A DNA stretch of 64,000 nt from Haloarcula halophila. Lineage in GTDB: Archaea > Halobacteriota > Halobacteria > Halobacteriales > Haloarculaceae. Of the stretch, positions 1 to 9,494 are shown one piece after another (position 1 is the first letter of the stretch; every line of letters starts with the position of its first letter). Below the pieces are notes generated by a model, which saw nothing but the letters and a program-made list of their open reading frames with translations, did no database searches and was not told where the DNA came from. The stretch is taken from NCBI RefSeq assembly GCF_029278565.1, contig NZ_CP119559.1, forward strand, positions 1,240,001 through 1,304,000. Reading direction: 5' to 3'. The translations under genes were made by a program, and so were the position numbers.

Positions 1-1227
1 CGTCGCGAGGGGACCGTATTCACCGGTGAATGCCTCGTCGACGGTGAGCCCGAGCCGCCGTTGGCGACACGACGCTGCGTCCAGCACCGCAGCGAGTGGG
101 GCCTGACTCTCGTCGGCGACGGTCCCTATCGCCGTCTCGACGGCTTCCCCGCGATCGATCCGTCGGCCGAGTGCCTGGAGTGCCGACGGGAGAGCGGACT
201 CGACCGCGACGACGTGCTTTCGAACCGTAACGACCGGACGGTAGGCGACGACGAGCGCTGTCCCCATCCCGGACCCGAGCACGGCTACAGGGACACCCCA
301 CACTGGGAGCAGTGCAGTTCCGAGGGCGAGACAGCCCCCGCCGACCGTGAGACCGGCCAGGAGGCCACGCCACGGACTGTCGGGGACCTCGGGATGACTC
401 CGAGGGACCGTAACCGGTGGGAACGCGACAGGCCGTTTGGCGAGAAGCCAGGCACCGGCGACGACGAGTCCCAACGGGAGGACGACGACGTAGACGGCGA
501 CCAGAGACGAGCCGGTGACCGGAATCCCTGCCATCCCAGCGGCCGGGACGAGCGCGACGAGCGCGAGCGGGAGCAAGACGCCGAACGCGTACAGCGCCGT
601 CGTCGGGACCCGGAGGGCAGCGGCGAAGGAGGCCATCTCCTCGCGCGTGCCATCGAGTAACAGCCGTCGCGTCGTTGCGAGGATCTCGCTCCGTTCGTCG
701 GCAGGGGCTCCGGCGGCACGCTCGACACCGGTAAGTGCACGTTCCAGCGCCGGGAACGTCTCCCCCCACTCGTCGGCGAACGTCCGAAGGCCGCTGTGAG
801 GGGAGTCACGCGCCCGCTGGTGGTGGGTCGCAAGGCTCTCGGCGAGCAGTCCCGATCCCGTCCGGCTCGCGAACGCCGCCGCCCGTTCGGTTGTCGGCCA
901 CAGTTCGACCGCGAGGACGAGCCTGGTAACGAGCGAGGGCGCGGTACCGAGCGCACGGATACGTCGCGCCTGTGCCGCCAGTTCGATGCCGTACCGGCCA
1001 CCGATCAGAGCGAAGCCGGCCAGCGAGATGAGGGTGATCCCACCCACACGGCTCCCGAAGAGGACGACCACCGCGATGCCACCGCCGGAGAGTACCGCCG
1101 TGATCACGTAACTCACCACCAGGATCGCTTCGGGAGTCGTCTCGATGTCCAGAAGCCGACAGGCACGACGGTATGACTCGGGGACCGACACCGAGAGCGC
1201 CCATATGGACGGAGACGCGCCGCTCAC
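1..1227 (-). CDS. TadC/FlaJ-like type II secretion system F-family membrane protein (3' end outside window)
   Basis: This is the inner-membrane platform protein of a Tad-like or archaeal type IV pilus system and would pair with the ATPase encoded just upstream. Translation on the minus strand stays open for 409 codons from a GTG at 1227 to the window edge, so the C-terminus is missing. I see hydrophobic segments near residues 37-80, two more around residues 205-255, and a further pair around 285-325. They are separated by cytoplasmic stretches rich in Arg and Glu, the pattern of T2SSF domains. The GTG overlaps the TGA of the ATPase gene (GTGA), which implies translational coupling. The family assignment rests on topology and operon context rather than on a diagnostic motif. 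Confidence 0.8.
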   Translation of the reverse strand, partial: MSGASPSIWALSVSVPESYRRACRLLDIETTPEAILVVSYVITAVLSGGGIAVVVLFGSRVGGITLISLAGFALIGGRYGIELAAQARRIRALGTAPSLVTRLVLAVELWPTTERAAAFASRTGSGLLAESLATHHQRARDSPHSGLRTFADEWGETFPALERALTGVERAAGAPADERSEILATTRRLLLDGTREEMASFAAALRVPTTALYAFGVLLPLALVALVPAAGMAGIPVTGSSLVAVYVVVLPLGLVVAGAWLLAKRPVAFPPVTVPRSHPEVPDSPWRGLLAGLTVGGGCLALGTALLPVWGVPVAVLGSGMGTALVVAYRPVVTVRKHVVAVESALPSALQALGRRIDRGEAVETAIGTVADESQAPLAAVLDAASCRQRRLGLTVDEAFTGEYGPLAT

Positions 1228-3080
1228 AGCTGTTGCTCCCGGCTGAGGTTCGCAGTGTCTGTATGGCTGCCGCCACCATCCCGAATCGTTTCCGAGCGAG
1301 TCGCGACTACGGACCGTATCTCGCTGTAGGATTCGGGCGGTCGTGCAAGTGTGTCGAGCAACCGGCTGTTTCCCCGATCGAGAACGCCGGTCGGCTCCGT
1401 CGTGTCACCGTCCCGGGCGAACAGTGGTTCGAACACGACACCGTGCTCCCGGTCCCGGACCTCGTCGACACGCTGGACGAACCGATCGCCGGTCGCGTCT
1501 GACTGTCCCAGCGTCACGACCAGATCAGTGACAGCGAAGGACTGCTCGGGAACGCCGAGATCGGTCACCAGGCGCTCTCTGACGGCCTGTGGCCCACCAC
1601 CGTGGATCGTGCCCAGAACAGCGTCGTCTCCGTCACCGACACGCATCGCCTCATAGAGCACCGCAGCCTCTTCACCCCGGACCTCGCCGACGACCAGCGA
1701 GCCGTCGCCGAGTCGGAGCGCCGTTCTGAGTGCTTCGGCCGGGTCGACAGCCGGACCGTCTGACGTCGTCGTCCGCAGTGCCTGGACGTCCCTGCCGTCG
1801 TCCTGGAGCTGTTCGACCGGGAGCTCCGGCGTGTCTTCGATGAGGACTGTCCGGACCGAACGGGGAAGTTCCCACAGCAACGCCCCCAGCGTGGTCGTCT
1901 TGCCAGCACCACGCGGGCCCGCGACCAGACACGCGCCGCCACGCTCGACGACGACCGACAGCAGCCCCGCAACGGAAGCTGGCATGGTTCCGTTGGCGAC
2001 GAGATCTGCGAGCCGCCAGAGTTCACGATCGTGGGCCCGGAAGGCGAACGCAGACCCGTCACTGACCGGGTCGGCGACACCAGCGACGCGGATCCGTCGG
2101 CTGTTGACGCTCGTCGTGGCGTCGAGCGTGGGACTTGCCCGGGAGAACGCCCGGCCGCTCGACCGGCGGAACTGCGAGGCCAGTGCCCGGACACCCTCGA
2201 CAGAGAGCCTGACGTTGGTCTCCATCGTCTCGCCGTCGACGCGGACCCGGAGCCGCGTCTGGGCGGCCGGGGCGGTCACGAAGACGTCCGAGACGCGCGG
2301 GTCGACGAAGAAGTCCTGTAAGATGCCTACCCCCTCGGTGTGTTTGGCCAGTACGGAGCCGACAGTCGCGGCTGTGGCCCCGTCTTCAGCGACGGCACTC
2401 GCGGCCTGATACGGTGTCAGCGTGTCACCGGTTCCCGAACGCGCGAGGCGGCCGTAGGCCTCCGAGAGGAGTTCGGTCGTCGCAGGTTCGAACCGTGACT
2501 CACGCGGTTCTAGGTGGTAGCGATCCATCTCACCGCTGCGTTCGTACTGCCGAACGACCGCCTCCGTCTCGGTCCGCCACCGATCGACGAGTACCGCGTC
2601 GCCTGGCGGTGTCTCGGCGACCCGCGCGTCGCTAACTGTCGGTCCGACGTAGGCGCTCAGGGCGGTCTCGTAGTCGTTCGACCGCTCGCTCGCGACGGCG
2701 AGCCCCGTCTCTGCCGCCATGGTCGCGACTGGGCCGGCCCGCCCGACCGCTTCCTCGGCTGCTGCCAGGGGATCGGTCCGTGCCCGGTCGGCCAGTCGCT
2801 CGTCGATCGTGGCGACACGGGCCGCGAACCGACCGGCGGCACACAGCAGTGCTGCCGATCCGTCGAGGTAAGCCCGTTCTAGTCCGCAGTCGCTCGTGAC
2901 GACTCGGTCGATCGAGCGGGCGCTCGACGCCTCGACGACGGTCGCCCGGCAGGCGTGTTCGGCGGCCAGGTCGCCCCCACCCGGACAGTCGCCTGCGTCG
3001 ACCCGAAGCAACGAACCGTCGACTGTCGTCCGACAGCGACAGTCGGGCTCGTCGGTCGAACCCAGTAGCAGGTCACGCAT
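1224..3080 (-). CDS. Type II/IV secretion system ATPase (Tad/pilus assembly, PilB/FlaI-like)
   Basis: Predicted secretion ATPase that powers assembly or retraction of a type IV pilus-like filament at the cytoplasmic membrane. The 618-residue product has a Walker A motif GPRGAGKTT around residue 394, an Asp box (VLIEDTPELP) and a later GTIHGGG stretch typical of the His box of the VirB11/GspE superfamily. The N-terminus carries four Cys (a CRC pair, then DCPGG and HAC) that could bind a metal; this is inference. I chose the ATG at 3080, which overlaps the end of the upstream gene as ATGCGTGA; an in-frame start at 3101 would add seven residues. It sits between a single-pass protein and the TadC-like platform in one tightly overlapping operon. 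Confidence 0.9.
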   Translation of the reverse strand: MRDLLLGSTDEPDCRCRTTVDGSLLRVDAGDCPGGGDLAAEHACRATVVEASSARSIDRVVTSDCGLERAYLDGSAALLCAAGRFAARVATIDERLADRARTDPLAAAEEAVGRAGPVATMAAETGLAVASERSNDYETALSAYVGPTVSDARVAETPPGDAVLVDRWRTETEAVVRQYERSGEMDRYHLEPRESRFEPATTELLSEAYGRLARSGTGDTLTPYQAASAVAEDGATAATVGSVLAKHTEGVGILQDFFVDPRVSDVFVTAPAAQTRLRVRVDGETMETNVRLSVEGVRALASQFRRSSGRAFSRASPTLDATTSVNSRRIRVAGVADPVSDGSAFAFRAHDRELWRLADLVANGTMPASVAGLLSVVVERGGACLVAGPRGAGKTTTLGALLWELPRSVRTVLIEDTPELPVEQLQDDGRDVQALRTTTSDGPAVDPAEALRTALRLGDGSLVVGEVRGEEAAVLYEAMRVGDGDDAVLGTIHGGGPQAVRERLVTDLGVPEQSFAVTDLVVTLGQSDATGDRFVQRVDEVRDREHGVVFEPLFARDGDTTEPTGVLDRGNSRLLDTLARPPESYSEIRSVVATRSETIRDGGGSHTDTANLSREQQL

Positions 3081-3549
3081 GGTCCACCGTGGCCCCGGCA
3101 TCCGATTTAAATCGCCGGACGGTCACCACCATCCGTCCGTCGTCGAGTCGGTAACCGAACACGAGGCGATGTGTTCCGGCGCCCCGAAGTGTGAGGTCGG
3201 TTCCCGTCGTCCGGAGGGGGAGGCCGACGAGCCGTCGTCGCGTCTGACCGCGGTCACCGACGCGCCAGGTCGCGACAGTCGCGTTGCTGTCGGTGGTGAT
3301 CGACAGGGAGCGGATCCTGCTCCGGGTGAACGATCGGTGTGGGAGCCGGACGTCGACTCGCAGTTGCGCACCGGGACCGACGGCCGGATCGTCGCGCTCG
3401 ACCATCGCTTGGAGCCGCGTCGACAGCGTATCGAGTTGGCGAGCAACGGTCGCGTCGGCGTGGTCGGCCCGGACAGTTCTGATACCCGGCATACTCGCGC
3501 CGATCAGTGCCGCCGCGATCACGACCGCGAGGACCAGCCGGACGATCAC
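3073..3549 (-). CDS. Single-pass membrane protein of the pilus operon (DUF7311-like)
   Basis: A 158-residue protein with an N-terminal hydrophobic segment (MIVRLVLAVVIAAALIGAS) and an extracytoplasmic-looking remainder rich in Arg and Thr. The layout suggests a minor pilin-like or periplasm-facing component, but there is no clear class III prepilin cleavage motif, so that role is inference. It starts with GTG at 3549, overlapping the TGA of the coiled-coil gene upstream, and its end overlaps the ATPase start. I recall this arrangement (coiled-coil protein, this protein, ATPase, TadC) as a recurrent haloarchaeal gene order. The exact function is unknown. Confidence 0.75.
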   Translation of the reverse strand: MIVRLVLAVVIAAALIGASMPGIRTVRADHADATVARQLDTLSTRLQAMVERDDPAVGPGAQLRVDVRLPHRSFTRSRIRSLSITTDSNATVATWRVGDRGQTRRRLVGLPLRTTGTDLTLRGAGTHRLVFGYRLDDGRMVVTVRRFKSDAGATVDHA

Positions 3550-4166
3550 AGCAGCGACCGGATGCGAGCCAACACGCCGGCCCGAGTTTGGTCCTCGCCG
3601 GAGCGATGCGATCCGCCGGTCCGCCCGGACTCGTCACCGACTGTCCTGGGTGGTCTGACTCCATCGGCGTCCTGGCCTGTGCCGTCCTGCGGTGTCCCTG
3701 TCTGATCCACGTCGGCCAGTCCGTCGATCTGATCGCGGTTCGGAGCCGGGGACTGCTCGCGGTGTTCGCTGGACCGACCGCCCTCGGCGCGGCGTGACCG
3801 TTGCTGTATCGCCGGCCGATCCTGTACTGTCGATCCGGTGGCATCCGGTTGTGGATCTGGCTCCCGTGGCGCCTGCCGGGATTCGAGACGGTCTTCGAGT
3901 CGGTCGACGGCTGCCAGCGCGGCGTCGGCACGCTGTTCGACGTCCTCGTTGACCGATTTGACCGAGCCGACGTAGCCACGGAGTGCCTGGGTCGCGGCCT
4001 CCAGCTCGGTCACTCGCTCGTCCAGCAGGGCCAATCGGTCTTCGACGTCGGCGACTCTGGGTTCTAGCTCCGCGACGGCCTCGGCGTCGGGCAGCGTCTT
4101 TTCGCCTTCGGTCATCGCTCGCTCGACGGCACTGACCCGTTCTGACAGTGTCTCGCTGTCTGCCAT
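3546..4166 (-). CDS. Coiled-coil protein, first gene of the Tad-like operon (DUF7310-like)
   Basis: A 206-residue acidic protein. The first about 110 residues are heptad-like (repeated Leu/Val/Ala with Glu and Arg), predicting a coiled coil; the rest is hydrophilic and disordered-looking, ending in a basic tail (LARIRSLL). There is no membrane segment. I start it at the ATG at 4166 because a TATA-like element lies about 26 bp upstream (4188-4197 on the minus strand), which fits a leaderless mRNA; the reading frame stays open further upstream with no support. It leads a four-gene operon with GTGA-type overlaps. A scaffold or polar-organiser role for the secretion system is speculation. Confidence 0.75.
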   Translation of the reverse strand: MADSETLSERVSAVERAMTEGEKTLPDAEAVAELEPRVADVEDRLALLDERVTELEAATQALRGYVGSVKSVNEDVEQRADAALAAVDRLEDRLESRQAPREPDPQPDATGSTVQDRPAIQQRSRRAEGGRSSEHREQSPAPNRDQIDGLADVDQTGTPQDGTGQDADGVRPPRTVGDESGRTGGSHRSGEDQTRAGVLARIRSLL

Positions 4167-4187
4167 GTCCGCGGTTGGCCCCGTGTT

Positions 4188-4197
4188 GGTATTTGAA
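4188..4197 (-). promoter_or_regulatory. TATA-like element of the pilus operon
   Basis: Minus-strand TTCAAATACC is centred about 26 bp upstream of the ATG at 4166, the normal archaeal distance for a leaderless transcript. It lies in the only AT-enriched patch between this operon and divergent mre11. Confidence 0.5.
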
Positions 4198-4284
4198 CCC
4201 TCGTCCGAGTGACCGCGGCGACGGTGACCACTTTCACCGTGGTCGCAACACCTCTTTAGGCGGGGACGGCATACGCACGGACGA

Positions 4285-5559
4285 ATGACACGGGTGATAC
4301 ACACGGGCGACACCCACCTGGGGTACCAGCAGTACCACGTCCCCGAGCGTCGCCGGGACTTCCTGGCGGCGTTCCGGCAGGTCGTCGACGACGCCATCGA
4401 GGACGGGGTCGACGCCGTCGTCCACGCCGGAGACCTGTTCCACGACCGTCGTCCCTCCCTGACCGACATCATGGGGACGCTCTCGGTTCTCGAAGAACTC
4501 GACGACGCCGATATCCCGTTTCTCGCCGTCGTGGGAAACCACGAGGCAAAGCGGGACGCACAGTGGCTCGACCTCTACGAGTCGCTGGGGCTCGCGACCC
4601 GCTTGGACGACGAGCCGACCGTGGTCGGCGATACGGCGTTCTACGGGCTCGATTTCGTCCCGCGGTCCCAGCGTGACTCCCTGTCCTACGAGTTCGCCCC
4701 CCACGACGCCGACCACGCCGCGCTCGTCACCCACGGGCTGTTCCAGCCCTTCGACTACGGCGACTGGGACGCCGAGGTCGTCCTGAACGAGTCCTCGGTG
4801 GCGTTCGACGCGCTTCTCTTGGGAGACAACCACGCACCCGCCAAACAGGCGGTCGCCGACGCCTGGGTCACCTACTGCGGATCGACCGAGCGCGCGAGCG
4901 CGAGCGAACGCGAGGACCGGGGGTACAACATCGTCACCTTCGACGGGGAGGTCCGGATCACCCGACGCGGGCTCGACACCCGGGAGTTCGTCTACGTCGA
5001 CGTCGACCTCGGGCCCGAAGAGGGGATCGACCGCGTGCGGAGCCAGGTCGGCCAGTACGACGTCGCGGACGCGGTCGTCATCGTGAGCATCGACGGCGAC
5101 GGTGACCCCATCGCCCCGGCCAGCGTCGAGGAGTTCGCCCTCGATGCGGGTGCGCTGGTCGCCCGCGTCACGGACCACCGGGAGCTGGCGGCCGACACCG
5201 ACGAGACGGACGTGAGCTTCGCGGACCCGGACGACGCCGTCGCCGAACGGGTCCGGGAACTGGGGCTGAGCGAGGCCGCCCGCGACATCGACGAAACCAT
5301 CCGGGCCTCGAAGGTGGCCGACGCGAACGTCACGTCGACGGTCGAACAGCGGGTCCGTGAACTGATCGAGGACGACCCCGAGGCGCTGACTGCCGACGAC
5401 GGGCCGAACGCGGCTGCGTCCGAGTCGACCGACGGGAGCGGACCGGAACAGCGCCGACCGGACGAATCGAGCGCGGACGGGTCCACGACTGGCGGTTCGC
5501 CGGCGGACGCCGAGACACGGGACGGCGAGGACCAGTCGAGCATGGAGGAGTTTATCTGA
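4285..5559 (+). CDS. mre11: DNA double-strand break repair nuclease Mre11
   Basis: Nuclease subunit of the Mre11-Rad50 complex that processes DNA ends. The calcineurin-like phosphodiesterase core occupies roughly residues 1-260: HTGDTHLG (D9, H11), [19 protein letters not shown] and VTHG are all present. The fifth motif reads LLLGDNHAP where many relatives have GHxH. The C-terminal third is acidic and low-complexity, ending SMEEFI. Length (424 aa) is normal for the family. rad50 begins 13 bp downstream, so the two are co-transcribed. The start is the first ATG, about 25 bp after an AT-rich element in the 4250 region. Confidence 0.97.
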   Translation: MTRVIHTGDTHLGYQQYHVPERRRDFLAAFRQVVDDAIEDGVDAVVHAGDLFHDRRPSLTDIMGTLSVLEELDDADIPFLAVVGNHEAKRDAQWLDLYESLGLATRLDDEPTVVGDTAFYGLDFVPRSQRDSLSYEFAPHDADHAALVTHGLFQPFDYGDWDAEVVLNESSVAFDALLLGDNHAPAKQAVADAWVTYCGSTERASASEREDRGYNIVTFDGEVRITRRGLDTREFVYVDVDLGPEEGIDRVRSQVGQYDVADAVVIVSIDGDGDPIAPASVEEFALDAGALVARVTDHRELAADTDETDVSFADPDDAVAERVRELGLSEAARDIDETIRASKVADANVTSTVEQRVRELIEDDPEALTADDGPNAAASESTDGSGPEQRRPDESSADGSTTGGSPADAETRDGEDQSSMEEFI

Positions 5560-5572
5560 TGGAGGGGAAGCG

Positions 5573-8242
5573 ATGAAGTTCCAGCGCGTCCGGCTGGAGA
5601 ACTTCAAATGCTACGACGACGCCGACCTGCGGTTAGCCCCCGGTGTCACCGTCATCCACGGACTCAACGGCAGCGGGAAGTCCTCGCTGCTTGAGGGGTG
5701 TTTCTTCGCCCTCTACGGCGCGAGAGCGATCGACGAGACCCTCGGGGACGTGGTCACGCTGGGCGCCGACGACTGCACCGTCGATCTCTGGTTCACCCAC
5801 GCCGGCGAGGAGTACCATCTGACCCGCCGGGTCCGGGCGACCGGCGAGCGGGCGACGACCGCCAAGTGTGTCCTGGAAACGCCCACAGGAACCTTCGAGG
5901 GGGCGCGTGACGTGCGCGCTCGGATCACCGAACTCCTCCGGATGGACAGCGAGGCGTTCGTCAACTGCGCGTACGTCCGGCAGGGCGAGGTGAACAAGCT
6001 CATCAACGCCACTGCGAGCGACCGCCAGGACATGCTCGACGACCTCCTGCAACTCGGGAAACTGGAGACGTACCGCGAACGGGCCAGCGACGCCCGCGTG
6101 GGGGTCAAGCGTGTCCGAAATGGAAAACAAGAGCGGCTCGAACAACTGGACGAACAGATCGACGAGAAGGAGTCACAGGACCTCCACGAGCGACTCAACG
6201 GGCTAGAGACGGAACTCAACGAGGTCCAGTCCGACATCGAGCGCATCGAGGACCAACAGTCGACCGCCGAACAGACCCGCGATCAGGCCGAGTCCGTCCT
6301 CGACGAGTACGAGGAGAAACAGACCGAACTGGCGGAACTGACCGAGGACATCGACTCCCTGGAGACGACGATCACCGAGGCCGAGAGCGAACGGGAGCAG
6401 CTCAAAGACGAGCTCTCGGAGCGCAAGAGTGACCGCGACTCACTGCGGGCTGATCTCGACGAGCAGGTCACCGAGACCGAACTCGACAGCGCCGACCGGG
6501 ACGCCGTCACGGCCCGGATCGACGAGTTGGACGAACGGGGGGAGGAATTGCGATCCCGCATCGAGAGCCAGAAGGTCGAAGCACAGAAACACAGCGGCGA
6601 GGCAGAGAGCCTGACCGAACAGGCCGAGGACCTGGCCTCGCGTGTGGAGACGAAGCGCCAGAGCGCCGCGGAACTGGAGTCGGAACTGGCCGACACACGC
6701 GAGACCATCGCCGAGCGACGCGAGAAACTCTCGGAGATCGACGACGAGATCGAGTCGGTCGAGGCGACCTTCGAGGCCGCCGAGATCGACCGGGACGGGG
6801 TCGACGCCCACCGGGAGTCGGTCGCTACGGAACTGGCGGAGACCCGCCAGCGGGTGACCGAACTGGAGACGCGACTGGAGAACGAGCGGTCCTCGCTCGC
6901 CGAGGCCGAGGCGCTGCTGGAGGAGGGGAAATGTCCCGAGTGTGGCCAGGACGTCACGGGGTCACCGCACGTCGAGTCCATCGAGGACGACCGCGAGCGG
7001 ATCGCCGACCTCGAAGCCGACCTGGCCGACGCTCGGGAGACGGTCGAGCGCCTAGAAGACGACCTCGAAGCGGCCGAGGAGTTGGCCGAGGCCGCCGACC
7101 GACTGGCACGGCTCCGCGACAACCGCTCGACGGTCGTCCAGTTGATCGAGGAGAAGGAGTCGGGGTTGGACGACGACGAGGAACGCGTCGACGAACTCCG
7201 AGCGGACGCCGACGAGTTGGAGGCCGAGGCCGACGCGAAACGCGAGGCCGCCGAGGCGGCACGGGAACGGGCCGCGGAGTGCCGGTCGACGATCGGCGAG
7301 TGCAACCAGGAACACCAGACAGTCAAGGAGTCGATCGCACAGTTAGAGGGGGTACTGGAGCTACTGGACGGGATCGAGAACTGTGAGAACGACATCGAGC
7401 AACTCCGTAGCCGGCGGGCACAGCTCGCCGAGGTCAACGACGAGCGCCGCGAGCGCCTGGCCGAGAAACGCGAACGGAAACAGGAACTGGCCGAGGCAGT
7501 CGACGAGTCACGGGTCGAGGAGGCCCGCTCGGAGAAAGAGCGGGCCGAGGCGTACGTGGAGAAGGCCGAGGCGAAACTGGCGGAGTTGCGCGAACGCCGG
7601 GACGACCTCCAGAGCGCCATCGGCGGCGTCCGCTCCGAGCTTGACGAACTGGAGTCGCTGCGCGAGCGACGGGCATCGCTGGCCGGGACCCTCGACCGCC
7701 TGGAGCAGTTGTACGACGAAGCCGAACAGCTCCAGGAGATGTACGGGACGCTGCGGGCACAACTCCGCCAGCGAAACGTCGAGACGCTCGAACGGATGCT
7801 CAACGAGACCTTCGAGTTGGTCTACCAGAACGACTCGTACTCCCACATCGAACTCGACGGGGAGTACGAACTGACCGTCTACCAGAAGGACGGCGACCCG
7901 CTGGAGCCCGAACAGCTCTCGGGGGGCGAACGCGCGCTGTTCAACCTCAGTCTGCGGTGTGCGATCTACCGGCTGCTCGCGGAGGGGATCGAGGGGTCGG
8001 CACCGATGCCGCCGCTGATCCTCGACGAGCCGACGGTGTTCCTGGACTCGGGCCACGTCACCCGGTTGCTCGACCTGATCGAGTACATGCGTGACGAGGT
8101 CGGCGTCGAACAGATCCTCGTGGTCAGCCACGACGACGAACTCGTCGGGGCCGCCGACGATCTGGTCCGGGTGGAGAAAGACGCGACCACGAACCGCTCG
8201 CGTGTCGAACGGGTCGAGGCGACCGTCGCCGAGTTGGTCTAA
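5573..8242 (+). CDS. rad50: DNA double-strand break repair ATPase Rad50
   Basis: SMC-like ATPase partner of Mre11. Walker A is GLNGSGKS (residues 30-37). A long Glu/Arg-rich coiled coil runs from about 150 to 750, interrupted by the zinc hook CPEC at 454-457, which dimerises Rad50. The ABC signature LSGGE is at 782-786, followed by Walker B LILDEP (D818, E819) and a His switch region (VVSHDDE). Length 889 aa is typical. It lies 13 bp after mre11, and its stop codon overlaps that of the convergent gene on the minus strand by 4 bp. Confidence 0.98.
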   Translation: MKFQRVRLENFKCYDDADLRLAPGVTVIHGLNGSGKSSLLEGCFFALYGARAIDETLGDVVTLGADDCTVDLWFTHAGEEYHLTRRVRATGERATTAKCVLETPTGTFEGARDVRARITELLRMDSEAFVNCAYVRQGEVNKLINATASDRQDMLDDLLQLGKLETYRERASDARVGVKRVRNGKQERLEQLDEQIDEKESQDLHERLNGLETELNEVQSDIERIEDQQSTAEQTRDQAESVLDEYEEKQTELAELTEDIDSLETTITEAESEREQLKDELSERKSDRDSLRADLDEQVTETELDSADRDAVTARIDELDERGEELRSRIESQKVEAQKHSGEAESLTEQAEDLASRVETKRQSAAELESELADTRETIAERREKLSEIDDEIESVEATFEAAEIDRDGVDAHRESVATELAETRQRVTELETRLENERSSLAEAEALLEEGKCPECGQDVTGSPHVESIEDDRERIADLEADLADARETVERLEDDLEAAEELAEAADRLARLRDNRSTVVQLIEEKESGLDDDEERVDELRADADELEAEADAKREAAEAARERAAECRSTIGECNQEHQTVKESIAQLEGVLELLDGIENCENDIEQLRSRRAQLAEVNDERRERLAEKRERKQELAEAVDESRVEEARSEKERAEAYVEKAEAKLAELRERRDDLQSAIGGVRSELDELESLRERRASLAGTLDRLEQLYDEAEQLQEMYGTLRAQLRQRNVETLERMLNETFELVYQNDSYSHIELDGEYELTVYQKDGDPLEPEQLSGGERALFNLSLRCAIYRLLAEGIEGSAPMPPLILDEPTVFLDSGHVTRLLDLIEYMRDEVGVEQILVVSHDDELVGAADDLVRVEKDATTNRSRVERVEATVAELV

Positions 8243-8664
8243 CGGGCGTCGAGGGCAGCCAGGGCGTCGGCCGTCGTCTCGGTCGCGTCGTAGCCCCGCT
8301 GGCCGGCGACCGACGCCTCCGTGACCAGCCCGGCCGCGCGGAACTCCCCGAGCAGGCCGTGGAGGTCGCTCTCACAGAGATCGTAGCTGCCCAGCAGATC
8401 CGTCACCGCGAGCGGCCCGCGGGCGTCGAGTTCCACGAGCAGCCCCAGCGAGCGGTCGTCGTGGGCTGCCGTGAGAAGTCGACGGACCGGATCTGACACC
8501 GCCGCCGCGGCGGTCTCCAGCGGCGACTCGCCCTCGACGGGTTCGAGTCGGTCGTTGGGGACGTGCGTTCGCTCGCCGGTCTCGGGGTCTCTGACCAGAC
8601 TCGCGTCGCTGGACCGTTTGAGCAGCAGATAGCGCGTGCCCGACTCGTCGCGGACGGTTCGCAT
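8239..8664 (-). CDS. Haloarchaeal winged-helix-like protein (DUF7346-like)
   Basis: A 141-residue acidic protein. The N-terminal 45 residues look like a small beta domain ([16 protein letters not shown]). The C-terminal half (about 70-141) is helical with spacing resembling a winged helix: a [10 protein letters not shown] helix, [23 protein letters not shown], then AAGLVTEA. I infer DNA-binding regulator-like function, but no ligand site is visible. The start is the ATG at 8664; the open frame extends to 8763 only through Arg/Thr-rich antisense-looking sequence. It converges on rad50 with overlapping stops, a conserved haloarchaeal neighbourhood. Confidence 0.75.
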   Translation of the reverse strand: MRTVRDESGTRYLLLKRSSDASLVRDPETGERTHVPNDRLEPVEGESPLETAAAAVSDPVRRLLTAAHDDRSLGLLVELDARGPLAVTDLLGSYDLCESDLHGLLGEFRAAGLVTEASVAGQRGYDATETTADALAALDAR

Positions 8665-8689
8665 ACGGGGCTGTAGCCGGGGTCGACGG

Positions 8690-9118
8690 TTAGCCGTTGC
8701 GTTCGATCGGCTCCGTGTCGGGCGACGCCGACTCGTCACTGTCGTCGTCCGTGTCCTCGTCACCGTCGTCGTCCTCGCGGTCGTTCATGAACTGACGATA
8801 GCGGAAGTACCCGTAGGCAAAGGCGATAGCGCCGACGAGAAACACCTGGACGCCGCGGTCCGTCTGCCCCTCGAAGTAGATGATCATCGGGCCGACCGAC
8901 AGCCCGAACAGCGCGACGTTGAACACGACGACGAGTTTCCAGAACAACCCGGAGATCTCGCTGGCGGAGCCGTCCCGCGGCGGCTCCGGTGCTGACGGTG
9001 CTTCGGGGATTGACGGCCCGAGACTGTCGGGGTCGAACTCCTCGGGTTCGTGGACGCTCTTCTCGTTGACGACACTCGGGCCGGAATCCGAGTCGTCCTC
9101 GTCGGGGGGCAGGACCAC
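8690..9118 (-). CDS. Two-pass membrane protein of unknown function (DUF7322-like)
   Basis: A 142-residue protein with highly acidic ends (about 50 residues N-terminal, about 30 C-terminal) around two hydrophobic segments: FWKLVVVFNVALFGLSVG near residue 58 and VQVFLVGAIAFAYGYFRY near 90. The short loop between them ends in YFEGQTDRG. It starts with GTG at 9118, with a T-rich element (about 9141-9150) at the leaderless distance upstream. It lies 25 bp before the regulator-like gene at 8664 on the same strand and may be co-transcribed with it. Function cannot be read from the sequence. Confidence 0.8.
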   Translation of the reverse strand: MVLPPDEDDSDSGPSVVNEKSVHEPEEFDPDSLGPSIPEAPSAPEPPRDGSASEISGLFWKLVVVFNVALFGLSVGPMIIYFEGQTDRGVQVFLVGAIAFAYGYFRYRQFMNDREDDDGDEDTDDDSDESASPDTEPIERNG

Positions 9119-9203
9119 GACCGTGCTACGGGAGCCCAGCGAAAAAGCGTTCCCGGTCTGTCGCGGCCGCTGGGCGGTCGGACACCGCGGGCTCCGACGC
9201 GCT

Positions 9204-9395
9204 TCAGTTGATCTCGTCCAGTGGCATCGTCACGTCCGACTGGAGCCACGCGAGCGGGTTCTGGGCGTCGTAGAACACTGTCCCGTTGTCCACCTCGTAG
9301 GTCTCCGTCGTCTGGATCGCGTCCGGGAGCGCCGGCTCCGAACGCAGTTGCTCCGACCGGTCCGCCTCGCCGTCTGGGGATGCGTGGTGCGACAT
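9204..9395 (-). CDS. Small conserved haloarchaeal protein divergent from polB (DUF7331-like)
   Basis: A 63-residue soluble acidic protein. The conserved-looking core is TYEVDNGTVFYDAQNPLAW followed by LQSDVTMPL. There is no membrane segment and no Cys. The in-frame ORF opens much further upstream, through polB antisense; I place the start at the ATG at 9395 because a TATA-like AGTATATG element (9428-9435, minus strand) sits about 35 bp upstream. It shares a 100 bp divergent spacer with DNA polymerase B. A link to replication would be guilt by association only. Confidence 0.7.
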   Translation of the reverse strand: MSHHASPDGEADRSEQLRSEPALPDAIQTTETYEVDNGTVFYDAQNPLAWLQSDVTMPLDEIN

Positions 9396-9420
9396 GGGAC
9401 TTCGTCGTCCGGTATGACAC

Positions 9421-9437
9421 AGCATAACATATACTTT
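9421..9437. promoter_or_regulatory. Shared divergent TATA region, polB and 63-aa gene
   Basis: The AT-rich core CATAACATATACT lies in an otherwise GC-rich spacer. Read on the plus strand it lies about 65 bp before polB; read on the minus strand it lies about 35 bp before the small gene. No other TATA candidate is visible for either gene, so one element or two overlapping elements probably serve both directions. Confidence 0.5.
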
Positions 9438-9494
9438 CTGCCCACGACAATTTCGACCGCCGGTGTTTTCATCGGGCACCTCGAAGGACGGCCA

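Noticed and set aside
4234-5607. 457-codon open frame antisense to mre11
   Set aside because: It mirrors mre11 codon by codon and is rich in Val, Gly and Asp from GC-rich third positions. The plus strand has the clear Mre11 motifs.
6283-7803. 506-codon Ser-rich open frame antisense to rad50
   Set aside because: A Ser/Arg-dominated product is the expected complement of Glu/Asp-rich coiled-coil coding sequence; it has no start context or domain.
8880-9494. In-frame N-terminal extension of polB
   Set aside because: It overlaps the small minus-strand genes and lacks polymerase homology; the promoter core lies within it.
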